A model generated the notes under the pieces. That model was not told the origin of the DNA and did not search any database. It worked only from the letters and a program-made list of their open reading frames with translations. Made by a program: the position numbers and the translations under genes. Positions 27,990-35,385 of a stretch of DNA of 64,000 nt are shown one piece after another (the first letter of the stretch is position 1; each line of letters begins with the position of its first letter). This stretch comes from Sipunculus nudus (Eukaryota > Annelida > Sipuncula > Golfingiida > Sipunculidae), in NCBI GenBank assembly GCA_026874595.1, contig JAPPUL010000071.1, positions 1 to 64,000 of the forward strand. Direction: 5' to 3'.

Positions 27990-29279
27990 TTGATTTTGGT
28001 GAGGGTGGATAAAAGATTGTTTACGGTAGTTGGGACAGGGATGTCAGAATACAAGCTTAGCGGTTTTGAAGACTATATAAGTCAAAATGATTACATAGCG
28101 CTTGACACAAATTACTTAAAACATAACAAAGAAGAGTTGTTTGCTGGAAAGGAACTTCTTACAAATAAGAAAAGCTTTAATGAAATTAAGATACGAATAA
28201 AAGAGATACTAAGCAAAGATAAAAGAGCAAAGATAGTCTATTTTGTAACAGGCAGTCCAACGTTTTATTCAGGCGGGATAACTACCGCACTATGGCTTTT
28301 AAATGAAGTGTCAGGCTTAGGATTAAAGGATATAAAAGTAGTAAATAATGTCTCAACAAGGGATTACATACAATCAAGGTTGCTAATAAATGAAAGTGAA
28401 CTTGAGACTATATCACTTCATGGTAGAAAGGAAATAGAACTTAGTAAGATATTTAAAAAGCGCTACACTCTGGTTTTAGCAGATAAAGACACCCTGTCAA
28501 GGCTAAAGGAGTTACTAAGCGCCTTAGACAAAGAAGATTATAAACTAACACTATGTTCAAAGCTAGGTTACGAGGACAAGGAGCTAATATATGAAATAGA
28601 AGATATAGATAATTTTGTTTTAAATGCAGAGTCTTTGCCTTATAGCTTAGTATTAGAAAAGTTGTTTTTAGATTCTTCAGGACGTAATGATAGCTACAAG
28701 GAAGAGTTTGCAAAGGACTTTGGAATGATAACAAAGCGAGATACACGTCATATGTTATTATCGATGCTTGAACTAAAAGAGAATCAGATATTCTGGGACA
28801 TAGGAGCAGCAACAGGGTCAATAGGAATAAGTGCATATATAAAACACAAAGTAAAGACTTTATTTTTTGAGAAGGAACAAAAACGCGTTAATGACATAAA
28901 AGAGAATATGAGACGGCATAAGGTCTTAGGAGGGCGGGTTATACATGCTGATGCAATAGAAGGAATTTTAAGAGAGGATGGCAAAGCTGACAGGATACTG
29001 ATAGGCGGCGGCGGACAGAAGGTAAGTAAAAACATATTAAAATTATATGAAAGACTCAACGAAGGCGGCATAATAGTTGGCATATACGTAAACCTAGATA
29101 GCTTTTTAAGTACATTTAACATTCTAAAAGAAAGTAAGATAGAGTTTATAACTAAAGCTTTTTCGTATACGAACTATATCGAAAAGAAGGTGCACCTTGC
29201 AACGCCTCAAAGATTAAGTTTTCTAATAAAGCTAAAAAAGGAATCTGATAAAAGGAATAAGAACAAAAATGACAAATAA
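27990..29279 (+). CDS. cbiET: Fused precorrin-6Y/7 methyltransferase-decarboxylase CbiE-CbiT (CobL type)
   Basis: 429 residues in two parts. CbiE-like tetrapyrrole methylase (about 1-215): FTVVGTGM, IVYFVTGSPTFYSGG, VNNVSTRDY. CbiT-like SAM methyltransferase (about 235-420): FGMITKRDTRHMLLSML, DIGAATGSIGI (SAM motif I), ADRILIGGGGQKV. Known activities: C5 and C15 methylation plus decarboxylation of the C12 acetate chain. The start is taken as TTG 27990; the ATG at 27977 runs in another frame to a stop. It overlaps cbiF by 11 bp. Confidence 0.92.
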   Translation: MILVRVDKRLFTVVGTGMSEYKLSGFEDYISQNDYIALDTNYLKHNKEELFAGKELLTNKKSFNEIKIRIKEILSKDKRAKIVYFVTGSPTFYSGGITTALWLLNEVSGLGLKDIKVVNNVSTRDYIQSRLLINESELETISLHGRKEIELSKIFKKRYTLVLADKDTLSRLKELLSALDKEDYKLTLCSKLGYEDKELIYEIEDIDNFVLNAESLPYSLVLEKLFLDSSGRNDSYKEEFAKDFGMITKRDTRHMLLSMLELKENQIFWDIGAATGSIGISAYIKHKVKTLFFEKEQKRVNDIKENMRRHKVLGGRVIHADAIEGILREDGKADRILIGGGGQKVSKNILKLYERLNEGGIIVGIYVNLDSFLSTFNILKESKIEFITKAFSYTNYIEKKVHLATPQRLSFLIKLKKESDKRNKNKNDK

Positions 29280-30054
29280 AATATATTTCGTAGGAGCGGG
29301 TCCGGGAGACCCAAAGCTTTTAACATTGAAAGGCAAAGAGCTTATAGAGCAAGCAAAGGCAATATTATATACCGGCTCCTTGGTGCCTAAGGGGTTACTT
29401 AAATGGGCAGGGGCTTTGTGTATTATAAGATCGTCATTTAAGATGAGCTATGAGGAGATTTATGAGTTTTTAGAAGAGAATGTAAAAAAGGGAATAGTAG
29501 TAAGACTTCACACAGGAGACCCAAGTCTATATTCAACTATAGCAAAACAAATAAATCATTTAAAGAATAAGAATATAGGATACGAGGTGGTACCGGGAGT
29601 AACATCGGCCTCAGGAGCAGCGTCTTTACTAAACATAGAATACACACTGCCCCACACCTCGCAAACACTAATACTAACGAGGATAGAAGGAAAGACAAAG
29701 AATCCAGAAAAGCTATCAACGATATTAAGTTGTAAAAACTCATCAATAGTCTTTTATTTATCCATACAGCTTCTAAACAAGCTAAAAGACGAGGCACTAA
29801 GGCTTGGATACAGTGCTAAAACGCCTTGTTGGGTTGTTGAGAAAGCGACTTGGGAAGAGGGTCAGAGGGTATTGAAAGGGACTTTGGATACAATAGAAAA
29901 TAAGGTTAAAGAATTAAACATAAAAGGCCTTGCTCTAATCTTATTTGGCAATTATCTAAATCAGGAGGAGGGCGGAGCATCTCATTTATACAATGAGGAG
30001 AAGATAAATGCGCAAAACACACAAAATACAAAAGATAGCAATAATAACAATTAA
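29269..30054 (+). CDS. cbiF: (Cobalt-)precorrin-4 C11-methyltransferase
   Basis: 261 residues, tetrapyrrole methylase fold: IYFVGAGPGDPKLLTLKG at the N-terminus, LYTGSLVPKGLL (CbiF/CobM signature), RLHTGDPSLYSTIAKQI, VVPGVTSASGAASLL, and VVEKATWEEGQRVLKGTL. Known reaction: SAM-dependent methylation of C11. It overlaps cbiE-T upstream by 11 bp and cbiG downstream by 47 bp, so the three are translationally coupled. The tail (NAQNTQNTKDSNNNN) is a low-complexity extension read in the overlap with cbiG. Confidence 0.94.
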   Translation: MTNKIYFVGAGPGDPKLLTLKGKELIEQAKAILYTGSLVPKGLLKWAGALCIIRSSFKMSYEEIYEFLEENVKKGIVVRLHTGDPSLYSTIAKQINHLKNKNIGYEVVPGVTSASGAASLLNIEYTLPHTSQTLILTRIEGKTKNPEKLSTILSCKNSSIVFYLSIQLLNKLKDEALRLGYSAKTPCWVVEKATWEEGQRVLKGTLDTIENKVKELNIKGLALILFGNYLNQEEGGASHLYNEEKINAQNTQNTKDSNNNN

Positions 30055-31174
30055 CAAGTTCTCAGAAGAAGGTGGACATAATTTACTTGATATCTTACTC
30101 AAAGATAAAAATGCTGATGAGATAACCCTATACAAGAAAAGGCCAATATCCGAAAAAGATAAGGGGAGCGGACAGGGGAGCGGGCTGAGTAAGGAAAAGG
30201 GAAAAGGAATAGAAACTTATAGCGATATAGATGAGCTTTTAAAATGGCTTTGGAGCGGGTATGATATAATAATATGTTTTCTTGCAACTGGGATAGTGGT
30301 AAGAAAGATAAGCACTTTATTAAAAAGCAAGACAAGCGATCCTGGGATACTAATAATAAGCTTTGATTTAAGATATATAATACCGCTTTTGTCAGGCCAC
30401 ATAGGCGGTGGTAATGAATATGCACTTTTCCTACAAGAAAAGATAAAGCCAAGACCCGAAGTTTTCCTAACAACAGCAACAGATCAAACCAAAACACCGG
30501 CATTTGATATGTTTGCTAAAGAGAATAACTTTGAAATAGAGAATATCAAAGCCTTAAAGAAGGTCTCAAACGCTCTTTTGAACAAAGAAGAAATACATGT
30601 TATAACTTACACTACAATACATGATATTATAAAAGCTAATAAGATGTATGAAAGCTTTAGGGACAAGCATTTAATAAAGTTTATTGACATTATGAGTATT
30701 AAAGATTATGAGTATAAAGGATATGAAGTAGATATTCCAAGAGTATGGATAAGCCCAACGAAACCGAAATTGCCTTTAAGCCATATCGATTTATATCTCA
30801 AAGTACCTTTTGTTACTATAGGAATAGGAATAAATAGAGGAACTAGCTTTGAGCTTATAAATAAAGCATTAGAGCAATTCTTTAAAGAGAATAATATTAG
30901 CTTACAAGATGTCTGTGCCTATGGCTCCTTTACGGCTAAAAGCGATGAACATGGTCTTTTGGAATTATCAACAAAGACAAAAAAAGATATATATTTTTAT
31001 ACGAAAGAACAGATAAATAGCCTAAAAGAAGATTTTACAAAGTCTCGTGCAAGCCACTTCTTTGGTATAAAAGGAGTTTGTGAACCTGCGGCTATATTAA
31101 GTTCTAAGTATAAAACATGTTTCATACGAAAGAGCAGTTACTTTGGAGCGATAACGCTTGCTGCTGCTTTTTAG
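30008..31174 (+). CDS. cbiG: Cobalt-precorrin-5A hydrolase CbiG
   Basis: 388 residues. N-terminal part with DIIICFLATGIVVRKI and the hallmark LIISFDLRYIIPLLSGHIGGGNEYA (CbiG N domain, residues about 75-150, including LLSGHIGG). A central region, then a C-terminal domain starting FVTIGIGINRGTSFE and ending VCEPAAILSS, as in CbiG C domains. Known reaction: opens the delta-lactone and releases acetaldehyde (the C20 fragment) in the anaerobic route. A Gly/Ser/Lys-rich insertion (GSGQGSG, KEKGKG) sits near residue 55. The start overlaps the end of cbiF by 47 bp. Confidence 0.9.
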   Translation: MRKTHKIQKIAIITINKFSEEGGHNLLDILLKDKNADEITLYKKRPISEKDKGSGQGSGLSKEKGKGIETYSDIDELLKWLWSGYDIIICFLATGIVVRKISTLLKSKTSDPGILIISFDLRYIIPLLSGHIGGGNEYALFLQEKIKPRPEVFLTTATDQTKTPAFDMFAKENNFEIENIKALKKVSNALLNKEEIHVITYTTIHDIIKANKMYESFRDKHLIKFIDIMSIKDYEYKGYEVDIPRVWISPTKPKLPLSHIDLYLKVPFVTIGIGINRGTSFELINKALEQFFKENNISLQDVCAYGSFTAKSDEHGLLELSTKTKKDIYFYTKEQINSLKEDFTKSRASHFFGIKGVCEPAAILSSKYKTCFIRKSSYFGAITLAAAF

Positions 31175-31258
31175 TTTTATAGAATATTCTTTTAATTCGG
31201 TTTTATAATATCTTTATAAGACAAATACTTTATAAAATAAAAGCGAGATGAAAATACA

Positions 31259-32035
31259 ATGAAAACACTATACATAGTATCAACGGGTCCTGGAGACCCT
31301 TCACTTCTAACATTAAAAGCAAAAGAGATACTTGATGAGGTTGACATAATTGTCGGGTATGAGAAGTATCTTGATGATTTAGGAGCTGTAATAGAAGGGA
31401 AGGAGACTCATCACAGTTCGATGACGGAAGAGATTAGCAGGTGCCATAAAGCTATAGACTTTGCCTTAGAGGATAAGAAGGTTGCACTCATTTCCAATGG
31501 CGATATAAATGTCTTTGGCCTTGCCTCTCTTGTGGTTGAGCTAATAGATGAGCGTGGGATATGGGATGAATTAGAGATTGAAACTATATCAGGGGTTCCA
31601 TCTTTACTTGAGGCGGCATGTAAAGCGGGTGCACCAATAAGCCAGGATTTTGCAGTAATAAGTTTATCTGATAGGCTAACGCCGCTTGAGCAGATAGAAA
31701 AACGCCTTAAGAGTGCACTTGAAAGTGGTTTTATAGTAATAATCATGAACCCAAAATCAAGAAAACGCCTTGCACCTTATGAGAGTTTATTAGAATATTT
31801 ATCTGCTTATAAATCCCATCCTGTAATAGTAGCCCAGAACGTATCACGGCAAAGCGAACAGATAGAAATAAAGACAACAGAGGAGCTTATAGAAGATGGA
31901 ATTGAGAATCCGAGTGTACACATGTCAACGTTGCTTATAATAGGCAACGAATCAACTAGATTCACAAAGAACAAAAGAGTTCTAACTCCCCGCGGCTATC
32001 TAAACAAGTACAATCTAGACGGAAGCAGACAATAA
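31259..32035 (+). CDS. cbiH: (Cobalt-)precorrin-3B C17-methyltransferase
   Basis: 258 residues, tetrapyrrole methylase: LYIVSTGPGDPSLLTLKA, DIIVGYEKYLDDL (CbiH/CobJ signature), ALISNGDINVFGLASLV in place of the usual SGDAGIYGMA, SGVPSLLEAACKAGAPISQDFAVISLSD, and the late NPKSRKR. Known reaction: C17 methylation with ring contraction. The altered GD motif (asparagine and valine) is within family variation as far as I can tell. Separated by 84 bp from cbiG, the largest gap inside the cluster, and 5 bp before the Cys-rich gene. Confidence 0.92.
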   Translation: MKTLYIVSTGPGDPSLLTLKAKEILDEVDIIVGYEKYLDDLGAVIEGKETHHSSMTEEISRCHKAIDFALEDKKVALISNGDINVFGLASLVVELIDERGIWDELEIETISGVPSLLEAACKAGAPISQDFAVISLSDRLTPLEQIEKRLKSALESGFIVIIMNPKSRKRLAPYESLLEYLSAYKSHPVIVAQNVSRQSEQIEIKTTEELIEDGIENPSVHMSTLLIIGNESTRFTKNKRVLTPRGYLNKYNLDGSRQ

Positions 32036-32040
32036 TAAAT

Positions 32041-32490
32041 ATGATAGATGTAGACAAAATACTTAAGTCCATATCAAGCTGGCGAGATGGTTTTAAGGAA
32101 AAGCGTCTTAGCTTGCTAAACAAGTTACTATTGTCGGGAAAAACAGAAGAAGAGATATATGCTTATTTTGACTTTGATAATATGGAAGTAGCAGAACTTG
32201 ATTTTTGTCCCTTATACAAAAGGCATACAAAATGCCATAACACAAGGACTCTAAACTGTTTTGGCTGTGATTGTAGATATTACGAGGTGGAGGTAACCAA
32301 AAAGAGCGACAAAACGTATATAGGAAGATGTTCACTAAAGTCTAAGAAAGCAAAGCATACTAATCATTCAAAGGATAAAGATGTCTATATATTAGACTGT
32401 TCAAGCTGTACAATACCCCATAGCAGAAAATATGCAAAGGAATTTATCGCTGAAGACGTACAAAACGCACTAAGTAAGATCGCCAAATAG
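32041..32490 (+). CDS. Cys-rich small-domain protein of cobalamin clusters
   Basis: 149 residues, soluble. Cysteine clusters: FCPLYKRHTKC, LNCFGCDCRYYE, IGRCS and LDCSSCTIPH, nine cysteines in all, a pattern like the 'cysteine-rich small domain' family often found beside cobalamin genes. The clusters suggest a zinc ribbon or Fe-S site. Function is not established; its place between cbiH and cobS (5 and 7 bp gaps) makes a role in corrinoid synthesis likely. It could stand in for a missing step or handle cobalt, but nothing in the sequence shows which. Confidence 0.7.
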   Translation: MIDVDKILKSISSWRDGFKEKRLSLLNKLLLSGKTEEEIYAYFDFDNMEVAELDFCPLYKRHTKCHNTRTLNCFGCDCRYYEVEVTKKSDKTYIGRCSLKSKKAKHTNHSKDKDVYILDCSSCTIPHSRKYAKEFIAEDVQNALSKIAK

Positions 32491-32497
32491 ATTACAC

Positions 32498-33325
32498 ATG
32501 CTATCAAAAGAAACAGAAAGTCTTATAAAAGCGCTTAGGTTCTTGACAATAGTTCCACTAGGAATAGATAAAGGGGCAAACGAGGGGGGAACAAACGAGG
32601 GGGGGACAAACGAGGGGGGGACAAACGAGGATTATAAAGGAGTTGCAAAATACTTTCCGTTGGTAAGTCTTCTACTTGGAGTTTTGACCCTACTCGTAAT
32701 AAGTTTGCTAAAGCTGATACTCCCTGTAGATCTGTCTATATTGCTTGGAGGCATAGTATTCCCGATAATATTAACTGGGGCATTACATCAAGATGGGCTT
32801 GGTGATTTTTGTGATGGTTTTGGCAACGGTGGCAATAAGGAAGATATCCTAAAGATAATGCAAGACCATAATCTTGGGACTTACGGGACACTTGGCATAA
32901 CACTTAACATATTAATAGATTATGTAAGCCTTAGCCTACTAAGCCAGACAGGACATCTGATAGGAGCAATATTGCTTGGGAGCACAACAAGCATGGTTTT
33001 GGCAATATCTTACATAAGCAGTCAAGATTATGCAAGGAATGGGCAAGGGGAAAAAGGCAGAGAAGGAAAAGGCAGAGGAGGAAAAGGCGCTATATTTGAA
33101 GTGTCCAAAAGGCAAACTCTTGTCCAAGCAACAATCTTAATTATTACAATAATTATCTTATACAAATGCTCAGGACTATTTATCGTGTTTTTGCAAATCA
33201 TATTATGGTATGCATTTGGCACTTTTGTAAAAAGGCGTATAGGAGGGTATACAGGGGACACACTAGGGGCAACGATTGCATTTTCCAAGAGCCTTTTATA
33301 TTTAAGTCTTCTTATAGTATCATAA
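32498..33325 (+). CDS. cobS: Adenosylcobinamide-GDP ribazoletransferase CobS
   Basis: 275 residues, integral membrane enzyme with about six helices. Signature near residue 90: GALHQDGLGDFCDGF, holding the two DG.xD metal sites, then DHNLGTYGTLG. Known reaction: joins alpha-ribazole (5'-phosphate) to AdoCbi-GDP at the inner membrane. Two low-complexity insertions are present: residues 26-42 (GGTNE repeated, from four 15-bp units) near the N-terminus, and residues 178-193 (GREGKGRGGKGA) in a loop. Both keep frame and lie outside the catalytic motif. 4 bp before cobC. Confidence 0.93.
   Translation: MLSKETESLIKALRFLTIVPLGIDKGANEGGTNEGGTNEGGTNEDYKGVAKYFPLVSLLLGVLTLLVISLLKLILPVDLSILLGGIVFPIILTGALHQDGLGDFCDGFGNGGNKEDILKIMQDHNLGTYGTLGITLNILIDYVSLSLLSQTGHLIGAILLGSTTSMVLAISYISSQDYARNGQGEKGREGKGRGGKGAIFEVSKRQTLVQATILIITIIILYKCSGLFIVFLQIILWYAFGTFVKRRIGGYTGDTLGATIAFSKSLLYLSLLIVS
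32577..32630 (+). repeat. Four 15-bp tandem units inside cobS
   Basis: Units start at 32577, 32592, 32607 and 32622; each is caaacgag followed by a run of 6-7 G and a. They encode TNEGG repeats. The G-runs are themselves slippage-prone, but all are in frame here. Confidence 0.9.
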
Positions 33326-33328
33326 AAC

Positions 33329-33937
33329 ATGAATATATATTTAATAAGACATCCAAAGGTAGAGCTTAAAGGAAATATATGCTACGGGCAAACGGACCTA
33401 AAGCCACATAGAGGCTTTAAAAAAGATTGCCAAGAGCTTTTAGACAAGTTAAAAATAGATAGAGAAAAGGAAGTGTATACAAGTCCGCTAAGTCGGTGTT
33501 TGTTGGTAGCAAAGTATTTAAAAGAGCATGTTAAAGATTTATCTTATAAAGTAGATGAGAGGCTTATGGAGCTTAATTTTGGGGACTGGGAGATGCAGAA
33601 TTGGGCTTATATAGACAAAGAAGAATTCATGGAATGGGAAAAGGATATATTAAACACAAAGTGTCCAAACGGGGAGTCTTACAAAGAATTAACTATGCGA
33701 TCAGATGAGTTTATGCAAGAGCTTATAAAAGAGACTTATGAAGGAGATGGTATTAGTAAAGACAAAATAAAAGACAAAGTAATAATAACGCACAAAGGAA
33801 TAATACTTGCAATACTTGGAAAGATACTGGGTTTAAGCGTTAAAAACTCATTAAGATTAGAAATATCAAATAAAAGTGTAACGAAGCTAAATAAAAGGGC
33901 AAATGGATTTATGATAGAGTACATAAATTGGAAATAA
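33329..33937 (+). CDS. cobC: Histidine phosphatase family, probable alpha-ribazole phosphatase
   Basis: 202 residues. N-terminal RHP motif in IYLIRHPKVELKG (phosphohistidine), YTSPLSRCL (second catalytic Arg), MELNFGDWE (catalytic Glu), and VIITHKGIILAIL (second His). Known reaction: removes the 5'-phosphate of alpha-ribazole-5'-phosphate or of cobalamin-5'-phosphate. The branch call (CobC rather than another phosphoglycerate mutase-like phosphatase) rests on its place between cobS and cbiB. Its stop overlaps the cbiB start by 10 bp. Confidence 0.88.
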   Translation: MNIYLIRHPKVELKGNICYGQTDLKPHRGFKKDCQELLDKLKIDREKEVYTSPLSRCLLVAKYLKEHVKDLSYKVDERLMELNFGDWEMQNWAYIDKEEFMEWEKDILNTKCPNGESYKELTMRSDEFMQELIKETYEGDGISKDKIKDKVIITHKGIILAILGKILGLSVKNSLRLEISNKSVTKLNKRANGFMIEYINWK

Positions 33938-34854
33938 ATGTTTCACTTGGGCTACTTGCCTATATAACAGATCTACTATTCTCAGAACCGAAAAGACTAA
34001 AGCACCCGATAATTTTAATGGGAGACTATATAAACTTCTATAAAAAGCGCTATTATAAAGACAGCGTGCTTTCGGGCGGCCTTTTAACATTTAGTTTAAT
34101 TTTGCAAGTAATAATACTAATATATTTAATAAATCTTTTACTAAGCCTTCTGCCACATCCCTTATATGTGGGTCTAAGTGGACTTATTGGTTCTATGGGT
34201 CTTTCAAGTGCGATGTTAAAAGATAGTGTTTTAGGGGTTTTGGAAGCTGCAAGTCAAGAGGAGAGGCGGGCACGACTTAGCATGCTAATAACGCGTGATA
34301 CAACCGGAATGGATGATAATGAAATATATAAATGCAGCATAGAAACGTATAGCGAGAATCTAAGTGACGGACTAATAGCCCCACTTTTCTATTTGCTTGT
34401 AGGCGGGCTTTACGGATTATTCATATACAAAGCGATATCAACATTAGATTCTATGGTAGGTTATAAGGATATTAAAAACATTAGATTTGGGAAACTATCA
34501 GCCAAGCTAGATGACTTACTAAACTACATACCCTCAAGGCTAACAGCTCTTTTAATACTTTTGATGAAAATACTTTTGATGAAAGGGTTTAAGCTAAGTC
34601 TTTTAAAACAGGTTATAAAGGAGGGAAAAGAGCAAGAGAGTCCGAATGCAGGTTTTCCTATGAGTGCGATGGCATTATATGTAGGCGTTGAGCTTGGGGG
34701 AGGGGGCTATTATAATGATAAATTTAAAGAGAAGGGCTTACTTGGGGTAGGCGGACGTTGTAAATTACAAAAAAGCGATGTAGAGCGGGCGCTATCTTTA
34801 GGTAGGCGGCTTGACATATTGCTACTTGGAATACTAATACTATGTATAATATAA
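33928..34854 (+). CDS. cbiB: Adenosylcobinamide-phosphate synthase CbiB
   Basis: 308 residues, membrane protein with four or five helices. CbiB hallmarks: ITDLLFSEPKRLKHPIILMG near the N-terminus, RDTTGMDDNEIYKCSIETYSENLSDGLIAPLFY, STLDSMVGYKDIKN, NYIPSRLTALL, and PNAGFPMSAMALYVGVEL. Known reaction: attaches aminopropanol (or its phosphate) to adenosylcobyrate. Start TTG 33928, inside the end of cobC. Inside a helix region two perfect 15-bp units (34555-34584) duplicate ILLMK. It overlaps cobU by 13 bp. Confidence 0.93.
   Translation: MEINVSLGLLAYITDLLFSEPKRLKHPIILMGDYINFYKKRYYKDSVLSGGLLTFSLILQVIILIYLINLLLSLLPHPLYVGLSGLIGSMGLSSAMLKDSVLGVLEAASQEERRARLSMLITRDTTGMDDNEIYKCSIETYSENLSDGLIAPLFYLLVGGLYGLFIYKAISTLDSMVGYKDIKNIRFGKLSAKLDDLLNYIPSRLTALLILLMKILLMKGFKLSLLKQVIKEGKEQESPNAGFPMSAMALYVGVELGGGGYYNDKFKEKGLLGVGGRCKLQKSDVERALSLGRRLDILLLGILILCII
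34555..34584 (+). repeat. 15-bp perfect tandem duplication inside cbiB
   Basis: atacttttgatgaaa at 34555-34569 and 34570-34584, coding ILLMK twice, in frame. Confidence 0.9.
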
Positions 34855-35363
34855 AGATAGGCTACATAGGAGGCGTGCGGAGTGGCAAATCGTCCTTAGC
34901 AGAGAAAAAGATACTAAGCCTTTGCAAAAGAACCGTAAAACCGCTATACCTTGCAACAGCAAAAATAATAGACTCTGAGATGGAGACTAGGATAAAGCTG
35001 CATAAAAAGCGCCGTAAAGATAAATTCCTAACAAAAGAAGAGCCTTTAAAAATAGAGAAAGTAATAAAGGAGACAGATAATGAAAATCCAATATTAATAG
35101 AGTCAGTAAATATGTGGCTAAACAACATGCTATACGAGAAAAAGGATGGAAGGCTAATATTAGATATTATGGAAAGGATATTAAAGACAGACAAAACACT
35201 TGTATTTGTAAAGGAGTCAGTCGGTCATGGTATAATGCCACCAAATAAGCTTGCCCGTGAATTTATAGATTTATCTGGGGAGATAGATCTTCTATTTGGT
35301 AAATATTGCCAAGAAGTCTATCTTTGTTTTGCAGGACAAGCATTAAGACTAAAGCCAAACTAG
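34842..35363 (+). CDS. cobU: Adenosylcobinamide kinase/guanylyltransferase CobU
   Basis: 173 residues, usual for CobU/CobP. P-loop GGVRSGKSSLAE, then YLATAKIIDSEMETRIKLHKKRR (the ATA..D.EM..RI..H signature including the guanylylated His), and VKESVGHGIMPPNKLAREF near the C-terminus. Known reaction: phosphorylates and guanylylates adenosylcobinamide to AdoCbi-GDP, the CobS substrate. Last gene of the cobalamin run; the next gene, the TRAP permease, is convergent with only 22 bp between, so any terminator must overlap coding DNA. Confidence 0.93.
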   Translation: MYNIKIGYIGGVRSGKSSLAEKKILSLCKRTVKPLYLATAKIIDSEMETRIKLHKKRRKDKFLTKEEPLKIEKVIKETDNENPILIESVNMWLNNMLYEKKDGRLILDIMERILKTDKTLVFVKESVGHGIMPPNKLAREFIDLSGEIDLLFGKYCQEVYLCFAGQALRLKPN

Positions 35364-35385
35364 AATATTATACTAATACAAGCAC

